64,000 nucleotides of DNA, taken from the NCBI GenBank assembly GCA_944474755.1, contig OX104124.1, positions 20,248,452 to 20,312,451 on the forward strand, given 5' to 3'. Below the pieces are notes generated by a model that did no database searches, was not told the DNA's origin, and saw only the letters and a list, made by a program, of their open reading frames with translations. The number at the start of each line of letters is the position of its first letter. Position 1 is the stretch's first letter. The DNA comes from Limnoperna fortunei (lineage: Eukaryota; Mollusca; Bivalvia; Mytilida; Modiolidae). The translations under genes and the position numbers were made by a program. Positions 23,166-36,526 of this stretch are shown piece after piece.

Positions 23166-23854
23166 AGTATGATGTTTGTATAAGGTATACACCGAGTTAT
23201 ACGAAGTTTATATAATGCAAGTACAAGCCGTGCATTGTGAAAAACGCACCACACGTCAGTATGATGTTTGTATAGAGCAGACATTGCGCTATATGAACCA
23301 CATGTATATCCAATGCAAGTACAACCCATACATGAGTAGTACAGCACAACAGGTCAGTCTGAGGTAAGTACAAAACGTACAATGTGTAAAACGCATCACA
23401 TGTCAGTATGATATTTGTTTAAAGCAGACATTGCGTTATACGCACCACAGGTATATTTAATGCAAGTCGTAGACAGACATTGCGTTAAACAGCAGAACAA
23501 GTCAGTCTAATGTAAATACAAAACGTATATTTGGTAAAACGCACCGCATGTTACTACGATGTTTGCATAAAGCACACATTGTGTTATAGGCCCGACGATT
23601 ATATTTTATGCAAGTACAATCCATACATTGTGTAAAACGCACCGCATATTAATATAATGTCTATATAAAGCAAACATTGCGTTATATGAACTACAAGTAT
23701 ATCTAATGCAAGTACAATTAATACATTGCGTTGTACAGCACGACAGGTCATCCCGATTTATTCAAAACGTACATTGTTCTTAAACGAACCAGATGTCGAT
23801 ATGATGTCTGTATAAAGCACACATTTTGTTATACTCACCACGATTATATTTGAT

Positions 23855-24262
23855 TGATTGATTGGATGTATACTTTACGTCCAGCGAGCAGTATTTCGGC
23901 TATTCAGGACGGGAACAAGTTAACAAACAATAAATCAACTGAAAATAGGGTGGGGTGGGTCACGGGAAATACAATTTTGACTGCCACTGGAAAAGTATGG
24001 AGTTTTGGGTAGAGACGGAAAACGTAGCCTTTTGTAGCGGCTACAATGAGCCTACTCTTTTTCTAAATCTACAAAAAAGTCTTTTTCGTGTAAGTAGCGT
24101 GGCACTCTTCAAACACGTTACCCACTACGGTCCGTGGTCAGGCTTTCCGTATTATGACCTAACAATCCCCCCAACGAGAGGGTCTCCCTTACTTGCCACC
24201 CGGGGACGCGCTGGGCTGCTCTGTGGGTCGAGCACTGAGAACCCTCCCAGTATGGTCCCAGC
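23855..24262 (-). mobile_element. Passenger retroposon in the satellite, copy 1
   Basis: Read on the minus strand the element starts CTGGGACCATACTGGGAGGG and ends in GGACGTAAAGTATACATCC plus an (AATC)n tail, like the 3' end of a non-LTR retroposon. It is flanked by the satellite 14-mer CGATTATATTTGAT, the apparent target duplication (the right side here has an extra GA). The CCCGGGGACG...GTGGGTCGAG part is rich in G+C. It encodes nothing recognisable. Confidence 0.8.
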
Positions 24263-24346
24263 GAGATTATATTTGATGCAAGTAAAATCTATACCTTACG
24301 TTGTAAAGCACAACAGGTCAGTATGATGTAAGTACAAAACGTACAT

Positions 24347-24546
24347 GCACTGAGGTTGCGGGTTCGTGTCTCACTGTGGGCAGCGTTTACTCGACTCCAA
24401 TCTTAATTGCCAAGGATTGCCATTTTTCCTACCGAAGGTCGACTGTTTTCGCCGGGTACTCCGGTTTCCACCCATAAAAATCTGAACACCATGACATAGT
24501 TGACGAATTCCTGACAAAGGCGTTAAACACGATTCAAACAAATAAA
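24347..24546 (+). mobile_element. Passenger SINE in the satellite, copy 1
   Basis: 5'-truncated SINE starting GCACTGAGGTTGCGGGTTCG just before box B and ending in a CAAATAAA tail. It is flanked by CAAAACGTACAT (24335-24346) and CAAAACGTATAT (24547-24558). The satellite itself contains CAAAACGTACAT, so this 12-mer is the target duplication. Confidence 0.85.
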
Positions 24547-25367
24547 CAAAACGTATATTGTGCAAACGCACAACATATCAGTATAATGCTTGTATAAAGC
24601 AGATATTGAGTTTTACTCAACACAAGTATATCTAATGCAAGCACAATCCATGCATTGTATAAAACGCACCACATGTCAGTGTGATGTTTGTATAGAGCAG
24701 ACATTGTGTTATATGAACCACAAGTATATCTAATGCAAGTACAATCCATGCATTGTGTAAAACGGACCACATGTCAGTATGATGTTTGTATAGGGAAGAC
24801 ATTGCGTTATATGAAGCACATGTATATCTAATGCAAGATATACCTTTTTATTTAGTTTTACAGCACCACAGATCAGTCTGAAGTAAGTACAAACTTACAA
24901 TGTTAAACGCATCACATATCAGTATGATATTTGTATAAAGCAGCTATTGTGTTATAGCACCACATGTATATTTAATGCAAGTTGTAGACAGACATTGCGT
25001 TAAACAGCAGAACAGTCAGTCTAATGTAAATACAAAACGTACATTTGGTAAAACGCACCGCATGTTAGTACGATGTTTGTATAAAGCAGACATTGTGTTA
25101 TAGGCCCGACGATTATATTTTATGCAAGTACAATCCATACATTGTGTAAAACGCACCGCATGTTAGTATGATGTCTGTATAGAGCAAAAATTGCGTTATA
25201 TGAACCACAAGAATATCTAATGCAAGTACAATCAATATGTTGCGTTGTACAGCACAACAGGTTATCCAGATATTATTCAAAACGTACATTGTTGTTAAAC
25301 GCACCAGATGTCGGTATGATGTTTGTATAAAACACATTTTGTTATACCCACCACGATTATATTTGAT

Positions 25368-25789
25368 TGATTGATTGATTGGATGTTTACTTTACGTCCA
25401 GCTAGCAGTATTTCGGCTATTCAGGACGGTAACAAGTTAACTAACAATAAATCAACTGAAAATGGGGTGGGATGGGTCACGGGAAATACAATTTTGAATG
25501 CCACTGGAAAAGTATGGAGTTTTGGGTAGAGACGGAGAACATGGCCTTTAGTAGCGTTAAAATGAGCCTACTCTTTTGCGAACAAAAGCAAAATCTACAA
25601 AAGGGTCTTTGTCGTGCAAGGAGCGTGGCACTCTCCAAACACGTTACCCTCTACGGTCCGCGGCCAGGCTTTCGTATTATGACCTGACAACCCCCCACCC
25701 AACGAGAGTGTTTACACAATTCGCCACACGGGAACGCGCTGGGCTGCTCTGTGGGTCGAGCACTGAGACCCTTCCCAGTATTGTCCCAG
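25368..25789 (-). mobile_element. Passenger retroposon, copy 2
   Basis: Same element and 14-bp flanks (25354-25367, 25790-25803). A small local insertion (GCGAACAAAAGC near 25578) is not seen in the other copies. Confidence 0.8.
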
Positions 25790-25871
25790 CGATTATATTT
25801 GATGCAAGTAAAATCTATGCATTGCGTTGTATAGAACAACAGGTCAGTGTGATGTAAGTAAAAAACCTACA

Positions 25872-26073
25872 TGCACTGAGTTTGCGGGTTCGTGTCTCAC
25901 TGTGTGCAGGGTGTACTCGACTCCAATCTTAATTGACAAGGATTGCCAATTTTCCTACCGAAGGTCGACTGTTTCCTCCGGGTACTCTGGGTTCCATTCC
26001 CATAAAATCTGAACGTCATGACATAGTTGATAAATTCCTGACAATGGCGTTAAACATCATTTAAACAAATAAA
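25872..26073 (+). mobile_element. Passenger SINE, copy 2
   Basis: Same insertion site and truncation point as copy 1. Variants include GTTTGCGGG near box B and GGGTTCCATTCCC in the core. Confidence 0.82.
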
Positions 26074-26760
26074 CAAAACGTATATTGTGCAAACGCACAA
26101 CATGTCAGTATAATGCTTATATAAAGATATTGAGTTTTACGCAACAAAAGTGTATCTACTGCAAGCACAATCCATGCATTGTATAAAACGCACCAGTGTG
26201 ATGTTTGTATAGAGCAGACATTGTGTTATATGAACCACGTGTATATCTAATGCAATTACAATCCATATATTGAGTTTAACAACGGGTCAGTCTGAAGTGA
26301 GTGCAAAACGTACAATGTGTGAAAAACATCCCATGTCAATATGATATTTGTATAAAGCAGACATTGTGTTATACGCACCACAGATATATTTCATGCAAGT
26401 CGAAGACAGACATTCCGTTAAACAGCACAAAAAGTCAGTCTATTGTAAATACAAAACGTACATTTGGTAAAACGCACCACATGTAATTATGATGTTTGTA
26501 TAAAGAAAACAGTGTGTCATAGGCACCACAATTATGTTTTATGCAAGTAAAATTCATTCATTGCGTTTTACAGCACACCAGGTCAGTTTGATATTAGTCC
26601 AAAATGTACATTGTTGTTAAACGCACCAGATTTCGGTACGATGTTTGTACAAAGCACACATTGTGTTATACGCACCACAATTGTGTTTGATGCAAGAAAA
26701 ATCTATACATTGCGTTGTAGAGCACAATAGGTCAGTATGATGTAAGAACAAAGCATACAT

Positions 26761-26957
26761 GCCCTGAGGTTGCGGGTTCGAGTCACATTGCGGTCAGGGT
26801 GTACTCGACTCCAATCTTAAGTGACACGGATTGCCAGTTTTCCTACCGAAGATCAGGTATTTTCTCCAGGTAATTCGGTTTCATCCCCAATAAAAACTAG
26901 ACGCCATGACATGACTGAAAAATTGCTGAAAGTGGCGTTAAACATCATTCAAACAAA
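26761..26957 (+). mobile_element. SINE of a second lineage in the satellite
   Basis: Starts GCCCTGAGGTTGCGGGTTCG and keeps AAACTAGACGCCATGACATG with CTGAAAAATTGCTGAAAGTG. This is closer to the genomic SINE than the passenger copies, which read TCTGAACGCCATGACATAGT. No passenger retroposon precedes it. Its only relative in the array is at 37230. Confidence 0.8.
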
Positions 26958-27925
26958 CAAAACGTACATTGTGCAAACGCACAGCATGTCAGTAAAATGT
27001 TTGTATAAAGCAGATATTGCGTTTTAAGCACCACAAGTACATCTTATGCAAGTAGAATCCATACATTGCGTTGAATAATACGCAGTGGTCAGTCTGATTT
27101 TATTATAAAACGTACATTGTGCGAAACGCACCACATGTCAGTATGATGTTTGTATGAAGCAGACATTGTGTTATACGCAGCACAATTATATCTAATGCAA
27201 GTTCAATTGAGCCATTGTGTTGTACAGTACAACATTTCAGTCTGATGTTAGTCCAAAACGTACATTGTGTAGACCACAAAACACGCCAGAATGATGTTTG
27301 TATCAAGCAGATATTGCGTTACACGCAAACCAAGTATATGTAATGCAAGCAGAATCTATACATTGAGTAGTACAGCTCAGTCTGATGTTAGTACAATACG
27401 TACATTGTGTAAAACGCACAACATTTCAGTATGATATTTGAATACAGCAGCCTTTGTGTTATCGGCACCACGGGTATGTTAAATGCAAGTCGGAGACAGA
27501 CTTTGCGTTGAGCATAACAACAGCTCAGTCTGATGTAAATGCAAAACGTACATTGTGAAAACCAACCACATACCAATATGATGTTTGTATAATACCTACA
27601 TTGCGACAACGCAGCAAAAGATTATCTAATGCTAGTACAATCCATACATTGCGATGTACAGCACAACAGGTCAATCTAAAATTAGTACAAAACGTACATT
27701 GTGTAAAACGTGCCACATGTCAGTATGATAGTGTTATAAAGACGACTTTGTGTTGTACGCAATGAAGTATATTTATTACAAGTACAATCAAAGCATTGCG
27801 TTGTACAGCACAACAAGTCATTCCAATATTATTTAAAACGTACATTGTTGTTAAACGCACCAGATATCGGTATGATGTCTGTATAAAGCACACATTTTGT
27901 TATAACCACCACGATTATATTTGAT

Positions 27926-28351
27926 TGATTGATTGATTGATTGGATGTATACTTTACGTCCAGAGAGCAGTATTTCGGTTATTCAGGACGGGAACAAGAA
28001 GACAAACAATAAATCAACTGAAAATGGGGTGGGATGGGTCACGGGAAATACAATTTTGACTGCCACTAGAAAAGTATAGAGTAAAGGGAAGAGACGGAGA
28101 ACATGGCCTTTTGTAGCGGCTACAATTAGCCTACACTTTTTCGAAATCTACAAAAAAGGTCTTTGACGTGGAAGGAGCGTGGCACTCTCCAAACACGTTA
28201 CCCACTACGGTCCGCGGTCAGGCTTTCCGTATTAAGACCAAACAAACCCCCCCCCATCCCACAACGAGAGGGTATCCCCAATTCGCCAACCGGGGACGCG
28301 CTGGGCTGCTCTGTGGGTCGAGCACTGACAACCCTTCCAGTATGGTCCCAG
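27926..28351 (-). mobile_element. Passenger retroposon, copy 3
   Basis: Flanks at 27912-27925 and 28352-28365. The most diverged body (GAGTAAAGGGAAGAGACGG around 28079) and an expanded C-run near 28245. Confidence 0.8.
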
Positions 28352-28433
28352 CGATTATATTTGATGCAAGTAAAATCTATACATTGCGTTCTATAGCACA
28401 ACAGCCAGTATGATGTAAGTACAAAACGTGCAT

Positions 28434-28633
28434 GCACTAAGGTTACGGGTTCGTGTCTCACTGCTGACAGGTTGTACTCGACCTAAATCTTAAATGACAA
28501 GGATTGCCAGATTTTCTACCAAAGGTCGGCTGTTTTCTCCGGGTACTCGGCTTCCTCCCAAATAAAATCTGAACGCCATGACATAGTTGACAAATTCCTG
28601 ACAATGGCGTTAAACATCATTCAAACAAATAAA
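28434..28633 (+). mobile_element. Passenger SINE, copy 3
   Basis: Same site and truncation. The box B area reads GGTTACGGGTTCGTGTC and the body has TCGACCTAAATCTTAAATG. Confidence 0.82.
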
Positions 28634-29463
28634 CAAAACGTATATTGTGCAAACGCACATCATTTCAGTAAAATACATGTATAAAGCAGATATACAGTTT
28701 TACGCAACACAAGTATATCTACTGCAAGCACAATCACATGCATTGTATAAAACGCACCAAATGTCAGTGTGATGTTTGTATAGAGCAGACATTGTGTTAA
28801 ATGAACCACAAGACTATATCTAATGCAAGTACAATCCATGCATAGTGTAAACTCACCACATGTCAGCATGATGTTTGTATAGGGAAGGCATTGCGTTATA
28901 TGAAGCACATGTAAATCTAATGCAAGTACAATCTATGTATTTAGTTTTACAGCACCACAGATCAGTCTAAAGTAAGTACAAAACGTACAATGTGTAAAAC
29001 GCATCACATTTCAGTATGATATTTGTATAAAGCAGCTATTGTGTTATAGCACCACATGTATATTTAATGCAAGTCGTAGACAGACATTACGTTAAACAGC
29101 AGAACAAGCCAGTCTAATGTAAATACAAAACGTGCATTTGGTAAAACGCACCGCATGTTAGTAGGATGTTTGTATAAAGCAGACATTGTGTTATAGGCCC
29201 GACGATTATATTTTATGCAAGTACAATCCATACATTGTGAAAACCGCACAGCATGTTAATATGAAGTCTGTATAGAGCAAACATTGCGTTATATGAACCA
29301 CAAGAATATCTAATGCAAGTAAAAACCAATAAATTGCGTTGTACAGCACAACAGGTCATCCCGATATTATTCAAAACGTACATTGTTGTTAAACGGACCA
29401 GATGTCGTTATGGTGTTTGTAGAAAGCACACATTTTGTTATACCCACCACGATTATATTTGAT

Positions 29464-29873
29464 TGATTGATTGGATGTATACTTTTCGTCCAGCGAGCAG
29501 TATTTCGGCTATTCAGGACGGGAACAAGTTAACAAACAATAAATCAACTGAAAATGGGGTGGGATGGGTCACGGGATATACATTTTTGACTGCCACTGTA
29601 AAAATATGGAGTTTTGGGTAGAGACGGAGAACTAAGCCTTTTGTAGCGGCTACAATAAGCCTACTCTTTTTCGAAATCTACAAAAAAAGTCTTTGTCGTG
29701 CAAGGAGCGTGGCAATCTCCGAACACGTTACCAACTACGGTTCGCGGTCAGGCTTTCTGTATGATGACCTAAATACCCCCCAACAACGAGAGGGTCTCCC
29801 CAATTCGCCATCCGGGGACGCCCTGGGCTGCTCTGTGGGTCGAGCACTGAGAACCCTCCCAGTATGGTCCCAG
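29464..29873 (-). mobile_element. Passenger retroposon, copy 4
   Basis: Flanks at 29450-29463 and 29874-29887 (one mismatch, TGATTATATTTGAT). The tail repeat is the shortest class. Confidence 0.8.
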
Positions 29874-29956
29874 TGATTATATTTGATGCAAATAAAATCT
29901 ATACATTGCGTTGAATAGCACAACAGGTCAGTATGATGCAAGTACAAAACGTACAT

Positions 29957-30155
29957 GCACTGATGTTGCGGGTTCGTGTCCCACTGCGGGCAGGGGGTAC
30001 TTGACTCCAATCTTAATTGACAAGGATTGTCAGTTTTCCTACCGAAGGTCGGCTTTTTTTCGGGTACTCCGGCTTCCTCCCCAATAAAATCTGAACGCCA
30101 TGACATAGTTGACAAATTCCTTACAATGGCGTTAAACATCATTCAAACAAATAAA
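29957..30155 (+). mobile_element. Passenger SINE, copy 4
   Basis: Same site and truncation. GCTTTTTTTCGGGTACTCCG shows a small deletion in the core. Confidence 0.82.
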
Positions 30156-30976
30156 CAACACGTATATTGTGCAAACGCACAACATGTCAGTATAATGCTT
30201 GTATAAAGCAGATATTGAGTTTTACGCAACACAAGTATATCTACTGCAAACACAATCCATGCATTGTATAAAATGCACCACATGTCAGTTTGATGTTTGT
30301 ATAGAGCAGACATTGTGTTATATGAACCACAAGTATATATAATGCAAGTACAATCCATGCATGGTGTAAAACTCACCACATGTCAGTTTAATGTTTGTAT
30401 AGAGCATACATTGCGTTATATGAACGACAAGTATATCTAATGCAAGTACAATCTATATATTTAGTTTTACAGCACCACAGATCAGTCTGAAGTAAGTACA
30501 AAACGTACAATGTGTAAAACGCATCACATGTCAGTATGATATTTGTATAAAGCAGCTATTGTGTTATAGCACCACATGTATATTTAATGCAAGTCGTAGA
30601 CAGACATTGCGTTAAACAGCAGAACAAGTCAGTCTAATGTAAATACAAAACGTACATTTGGTAAAACGCACCGCATGCTAGTACAATGTTTGTATAAAGC
30701 AGACATTGTGTAATAGGCCCGACAATTATATTTTATTCAAGTACAATCCATACATTGTGTAAAACGCACCGCATGTTAATATGATGTCTGCATAGAGCAA
30801 ACATTACGTTATATGAACCACAAGTATATCTTATGCAAGTTCAATTAATACGTTGCGTTGTACAGCACAACAGGTCATCCCGATATTATTCAAAACGTGC
30901 ATTGTTGTTAATCGAACCAGATGTCGGCATGATGTCTGTATAAAGCACACATTTTGTTATACCCATCACGATTACA

Positions 30977-30982
<6 letters not shown>

Positions 30983-31039
<57 letters not shown>

Positions 31040-31437
31040 GTATACTTTACGTCCAGCTAGCAGTATTTCGGCTATTCAGGACAGGAACAAGTTAACAAAC
31101 AATAAATCAACTGAAAATGGGGTGGGATGGGTCACGAGAAATACAATTTTGACTGCCACTGGAAAAGTATGGAGTTTTGGGTAGAGACTGAGAACGTAGC
31201 CTTTTGTAGCGGCTATAATGAGCCTACTTTTTTCGAATTCTACAAAAAAGGTCTTTGCCGTGCAAGGAGCGTGGCACTATCCAAACACGTTACCCACTAC
31301 GGTCCGCGGTCAGGCTTTCCGTATTATGACCTAACAACCCCATCCCACAACGACAGGGTCTCCCCAATTCGCCAACCGGGGACGCGCTGGGCTGCTCTGT
31401 GGGTAGAGCACTGAGAACCCTCCCAGTATGGTCCTAA
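30983..31437 (-). mobile_element. Passenger retroposon, copy 5
   Basis: Flanks at 30969-30982 and 31438-31451. The tail is expanded to about fourteen TTGA/ATTG repeats (to about 31036), showing microsatellite growth after insertion. Confidence 0.82.
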
Positions 31438-31520
31438 CGATTATATTTGATGCAAGTAAAATTTATACATTGCGTTGTATAGAACAGCAGGTCAGAATGA
31501 TGTAAGTACAAAAAGTACAT

Positions 31521-31721
31521 GCACTAAGGTTGCGGGTCCGTGTCTCACCGCGGGCAGGGTGTACTCGACTCCAATCTTAATTGACAAGGATTGTCGGTTT
31601 TCCTACCGAAGGTCGGCTGTTTTCTCCGGGTACTCCGGCTTCCTCCCCAATAAAATCTGAACGGCATGACATAGTTGACAAAATCCTGACAATGGCGTTA
31701 AACATCATTCAAACAAATAAA
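31521..31721 (+). mobile_element. Passenger SINE, copy 5
   Basis: Same site and truncation, well preserved core CTCCGGGTACTCCGGCTTCC. Confidence 0.82.
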
Positions 31722-32450
31722 CAAAACGTATATTGTGCAAACGCACAACATATCAGTATAGTGCTTGTATAAAGCAGATATTGAGTTTTACGCAACACAA
31801 GTATTTCTACTGCAAGCACAATCCATGCATTGTATAAAACGCACCACATATCAGTATGATGTTTGTATAGAGCATACATTGCGTTATATGAACGACAAGT
31901 ATATCTTATGCAAGTACAATCTATATATTTAGTTGTAGAGCACCACAGATCAGTCTGAAGTAAGTACAAAAGGTACAATGTGTAAAACGCATCACATTTC
32001 AGTATGATATTTGTATGAAGCAGCTGTTGTGTTATAGCACCACATGTATATTTAATGCAAGTCGTAGACAGACATTGCGTTAAAGACCAGAACAAGCCAG
32101 TCTAATGTAAATGCAAAACATGCATTTGGTAAAACGCATCGAATGTTTATACGATGTTTGTATAAAGCAGACATTGCGTTATAGGTCCGACGATTAAATG
32201 TTATGCAAGTACAATCCATACATTGTGTTCAACGCACCGCATGTTAATATAATGTCTGTATAGAGCAAACATTGCGTTATATAAACCATAAGTATATCTA
32301 ATGCAAGTACAATCAATACGTTGCGTTGTACAGCACAACAGGTCATCCCGATATTATTCAAAACGTACATTATTGGTAAACGCACCAGATGTCAGTATGA
32401 TGTCTGTATAAAACACACCCTTTGTTATACCCACCACGATTATATTTGAT

Positions 32451-32873
32451 TGATTGATTGATTGATTGATTGGATGTATACTTTACGTCTAGCGAGCAGT
32501 ATTTATTCTATTCAGGACGGGAACAAGTTAAAAAACAATAAATCAACTTAAAATGGGGTGGGATGGGTCACGGGAAATACAATTTTGACTGCCACTGGAA
32601 AAGTATGGAGTTTTGGGTAGAGACGTAGCACGTAGCCTTTTGTAGCGGCTACAATGAGCCTACACTTTTTCGAATTCTACAAAAAGGTCTTTGTCGTGCA
32701 AGGAGATTGGCAATCTCCAAACACTTTACACACTACGGTCCGCGGTCAGGTTTTCCGTATTATGACCTAACAACCTCACCCCACAACGAGAGGGTCTCTC
32801 CAATTCGCCAACCGTGGACGCGCTGGGCTGCTCTGTGGGTCGAGGACTGAGAACCCTCCCAGTATGGTCCCAG
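32451..32873 (-). mobile_element. Passenger retroposon, copy 6
   Basis: Flanks at 32437-32450 and 32874-32887. It shares AGTATTTATTCTATTCAGG-type changes and the TTTACGTCTAGCG variant with copy 7, so the two are sister copies. Confidence 0.8.
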
Positions 32874-32956
32874 CGATTATATTTGATGCAAGTAAAATCT
32901 ATACATTGCATTGTATAGAACAACAGGTCAGAATAATGTAAGTACAAAACGTACAT

Positions 32957-33153
32957 GCACTAAGGTTGCGGGTTCGTGTCTCACCGCTGGCAGGGTGTAC
33001 TCGACTCCAATCTTAATTAAGATTGTCAGTTTTCCTACCGAAGGTCGGCTGTTTTCTCCTGGTACTCCGGCTTCCTCCCCAAGAAAATCTGAACGCCATG
33101 ACATAGTTGACAAATTCCTGACAATGGCGTTTAACATCATTCAAACAAATAAA
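32957..33153 (+). mobile_element. Passenger SINE, copy 6
   Basis: Same site. It carries CCCCAAGAAAATCTGAACGC and GGCGTTTAAC, two changes shared only with the partial copy at 33737, which identifies that copy's source. Confidence 0.82.
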
Positions 33154-33736
33154 CAAAACGTATATTGTGCAAACGCACAACATGTCAGTATAGTGCTTGT
33201 ATAAAGCAGATATTGAGTTTTACGCAACACAAGTATATCTACTGCAAGCACAATCCATTCATTGTATAAAACGCACCACATGTCAGTGTGATGTTTGTAT
33301 AGAGCAGACATTCTGTTATATGAACCACAAGTATATCTTATGCAAGTACAATCCATGCAATATGTAAAACTAACCACATGTCAGTATGATGTTTGTATAG
33401 AGCATACATTGCGTTATATGAACGACAAGTATATCTTATGCAAGTACAATCTATATATTTAGTTTTAGAGCACCACAGATCAGTCTGAAGTAAGTACAAA
33501 ACGTACAATGTGTAAAACGCATCACATTTCAGTATGATATTTGTATGAAGCAGCTATTGTGTTATAGCACCACATGTATATTTAATGCAAGTCGTAGAAA
33601 GACATTGCGTTAAACAGCAAAACAAGCCAGTCTAATGTAAATACAAAACGTGTGTTTGGTAAAACGCACCGCATGTTAATACGATGTTCGTATAAAGCAG
33701 ACATTGTGTTATAGGTTCGACGATTATATTTTATGC

Positions 33737-33829
33737 AGTACTCCGGCTTCCTCCCCAAGAAAATCTGAACGCCATGACATAGTTGACAAATTCCTGACAA
33801 TGGCGTTTAACATCATTCAAACAAATAAA
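33737..33829 (+). mobile_element. Partial duplicate of passenger SINE 6
   Basis: Begins abruptly at GTACTCCGGCTTCCTCCCCA after the satellite word TTATGCA, with no target duplication on the left. This is a recombination or duplication joint, not a new insertion. Confidence 0.85.
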
Positions 33830-34558
33830 CAAAACGTATATTGTGCAAACGCACAACATGTCAGTATAGTGCTTGTATAAAGCAGATATTGAGTTTTACG
33901 CAACACAAGTATTTCTACTGCAAGCACAATCCATGCATTGTATAAAACGCACCACATATCAGTATGATGTTTGTATAGAGCATACATTGCGTTATATGAA
34001 CGACAAGTATATCTTATGCAAGTACAATCTATATATTTAGTTGTAGAGCACCACAGATCAGTCTGAAGTAAGTACAAAACGTACAATGTGTAAAACGCAT
34101 CACATTTCAGTATGATATTTGTATGAAGCAGCTATTGTGTTATAGCACCACATGTATATTTAATGCAAGTCGTAGAAAGACATTGCGTTAAACAGCAAAA
34201 CAAGCCAGTCTAATGTAAATACAAAACGTGTGTTTGGTAAAACGCACCGCATGTTAATACGATGTTCGTATAAAGCAGACATTGTGTTATAGGTTCGACG
34301 ATTATATTTTATGCAAGTACAATCCATACATTGTGTTCAACGCACCGCATGTTAATATGATGTCTGTATAGAGCAAACATTGCGTTTTATAAACCATAAG
34401 TATATCTAATGCAAGTACAATCAATACGTTGCGTTGTACAGCACAGCAGGTCATCCCGATATTATTCAAAAGGTACATTATTGTTAAACGCACTAGATGT
34501 CAGTATGATGTCTGTATAAAGCACACATTTTGTTATACCCACCACGATTATATTTGAT

Positions 34559-34974
34559 TGATTGATTGATTGGATGTATACTTTACGTCTAGCGAGCAGT
34601 ATTTAGGCTATTCAGGGCGGGAACAAGTTAAAAAAACAATAAATCAACTTAAAATGGGGTTGGATGTGTCACGGGAAATACAATTTTGACTGCCACTGGA
34701 AAAGTATGGAGTTTTGGGTAGAGACGTAGAACTTAGCCTTTTGTAGCGGCTACAATGAGCCTACACTTTTTCGAATTCTACAAAAAGGTCTTTGTCGTTC
34801 AAGGAGCATGGCAATCTCCAAACACTTTACCCACTATTGTCCGCGGTCAGGCTTTCCGTATTATGACCTAACAATCCCACCCCACAACGAGAGGGTCTCC
34901 CCAATTCGCCATCCGGGGACGAGCTGGGCTGCTCTGTGGGTCGAGCACTGAGAACCCTCCCAGTATGGTCCAAG
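34559..34974 (-). mobile_element. Passenger retroposon, copy 7
   Basis: Flanks at 34545-34558 and 34975-34988. It carries the TTTACGTCTAGCG variant of copy 6. Confidence 0.8.
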
Positions 34975-35057
34975 CGATTATATTTGATGCAAGTAAAATC
35001 TATACATTGTGTTGTATAGCACAACATGTCAGTATGATGTAAGTACAAAACGTACAT

Positions 35058-35258
35058 GCACTGAGGTTGCGGGTTCGTGTCTCACTGCGGCAGGGTGTAC
35101 TCGACTCTAATCTTAATTGACAAGGATTGCCAGTTTTCCTACCGAAGGTCGGCTGTTTTCTCCGGGTACTCCGGCTTCCTCCCCAATAAAATCTAAACGC
35201 CATGACATAGTTGACAAATTCCTTACAATGGCGTTAAACACCATTCAAACAAATTAAA
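35058..35258 (+). mobile_element. Passenger SINE, copy 7
   Basis: Same site and truncation. The right flank reads CAAAACATATAT. Confidence 0.82.
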
Positions 35259-35976
35259 CAAAACATATATTGTGCAACGCACAACATGTCAGTATAATGC
35301 TTGTATAAAGCAGATATTGAGTTTTACGCAACACAAGTATATCTACTGCAAGTACAAACCATGCATTGTATAAAATGCACCACATGTCAGTTTGATGTTT
35401 GTATAGAGCAGACATTGTGTTATATGAACCACAATTATATCTAATGCAAGTACAATCCATGCATTGTGTAAAACTCACCACATGTCAGTATAATGTTTGT
35501 ATAGAGCATACATTGCGTTATATGAACGACAAGTATATCTAATGCAAGTACAATCTATATATTTAGTTTTACAGCACCACAGATCAGTCTGAAGTAAGTA
35601 CAAAACGTACAATGTGTAAACTGCATCACATGTCAGTATGATATTTGTATAAAGCAGCTATTGTGTTATAGCACCACATGTATATTTAATGCAAGTCGTA
35701 GACAGACATTGCGTTAAACATCAGAACAAGTCAGTCTAATGTAAATACAAAACGTACATTTGGTAAAACGCACCGCATGTTTAGATGATGTCTGTATAGA
35801 GCAAACATTGCGTTATATGAACCACAAGTATATCTTATGCAAGTACAATAAGTTGCGTTGTACAGGACAACAGGTCATCCCGATATTATTCAAAACATAC
35901 ATTGTTGTTAAACGCACCAGATGTCGTTATGATGTCTGTAGAAAGCACACATTTTGTTATACCCACCACGATTATA

Positions 35977-35982
<6 letters not shown>

Positions 35983-36011
<29 letters not shown>

Positions 36012-36409
36012 GTATACTTTACGCTTATCGAGCAGTATTTCGGCTATTCAGGACGGGAACAAGTTAACAAACAATAAATCAACTGAAAGTGGGGTGGGAT
36101 GGGTCACGGGAAATACAATTTTGACTGCCACTGGAAAAGTATGGAGTTTTGGGTAGAGACGAAGAACTTAGCCTTTGTAGCGGCTACAATGAGCCTACTC
36201 TTTTTCGAAGTCTACTAAAAAAGTCTTTGACGTGCAAGGAGCGTGGCACTCTCCAAACACGTTACCCACTACGGTCCGCGATCAGGCTTTCCGTATTATG
36301 ACCTAACACCCCCACACCACAACGAGAGGGTCTCCCCAATTCGCCAACCGGGGACGCGCTGGGCTGCTCTGTGGGTCGAGCACTGAGAACACTCCCAGTA
36401 TGGTCCCAG
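35983..36409 (-). mobile_element. Passenger retroposon, copy 8
   Basis: Flanks at 35969-35982 and 36410-36423. Last copy. The SINE that normally follows it is cut short at about 36526. Confidence 0.8.
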
Positions 36410-36492
36410 CGATTATATTTGATGCAAGTAAAATCTATACATTGCGTTGTATAGCACAACATGTCAGTATGATGTAAGTACAAAACGTACAT

Positions 36493-36526
36493 GCACTGAA
36501 GTTGCGGGTTCGTGTCTCACTGCGGG
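36493..36526 (+). mobile_element. Passenger SINE, copy 8, cut short
   Basis: Only the first 34 bp (GCACTGAAGTTGCGGGTTCG onwards) remain. At TGCGGG|ATAATT the sequence jumps straight into satellite, so a deletion removed the body. Confidence 0.8.
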
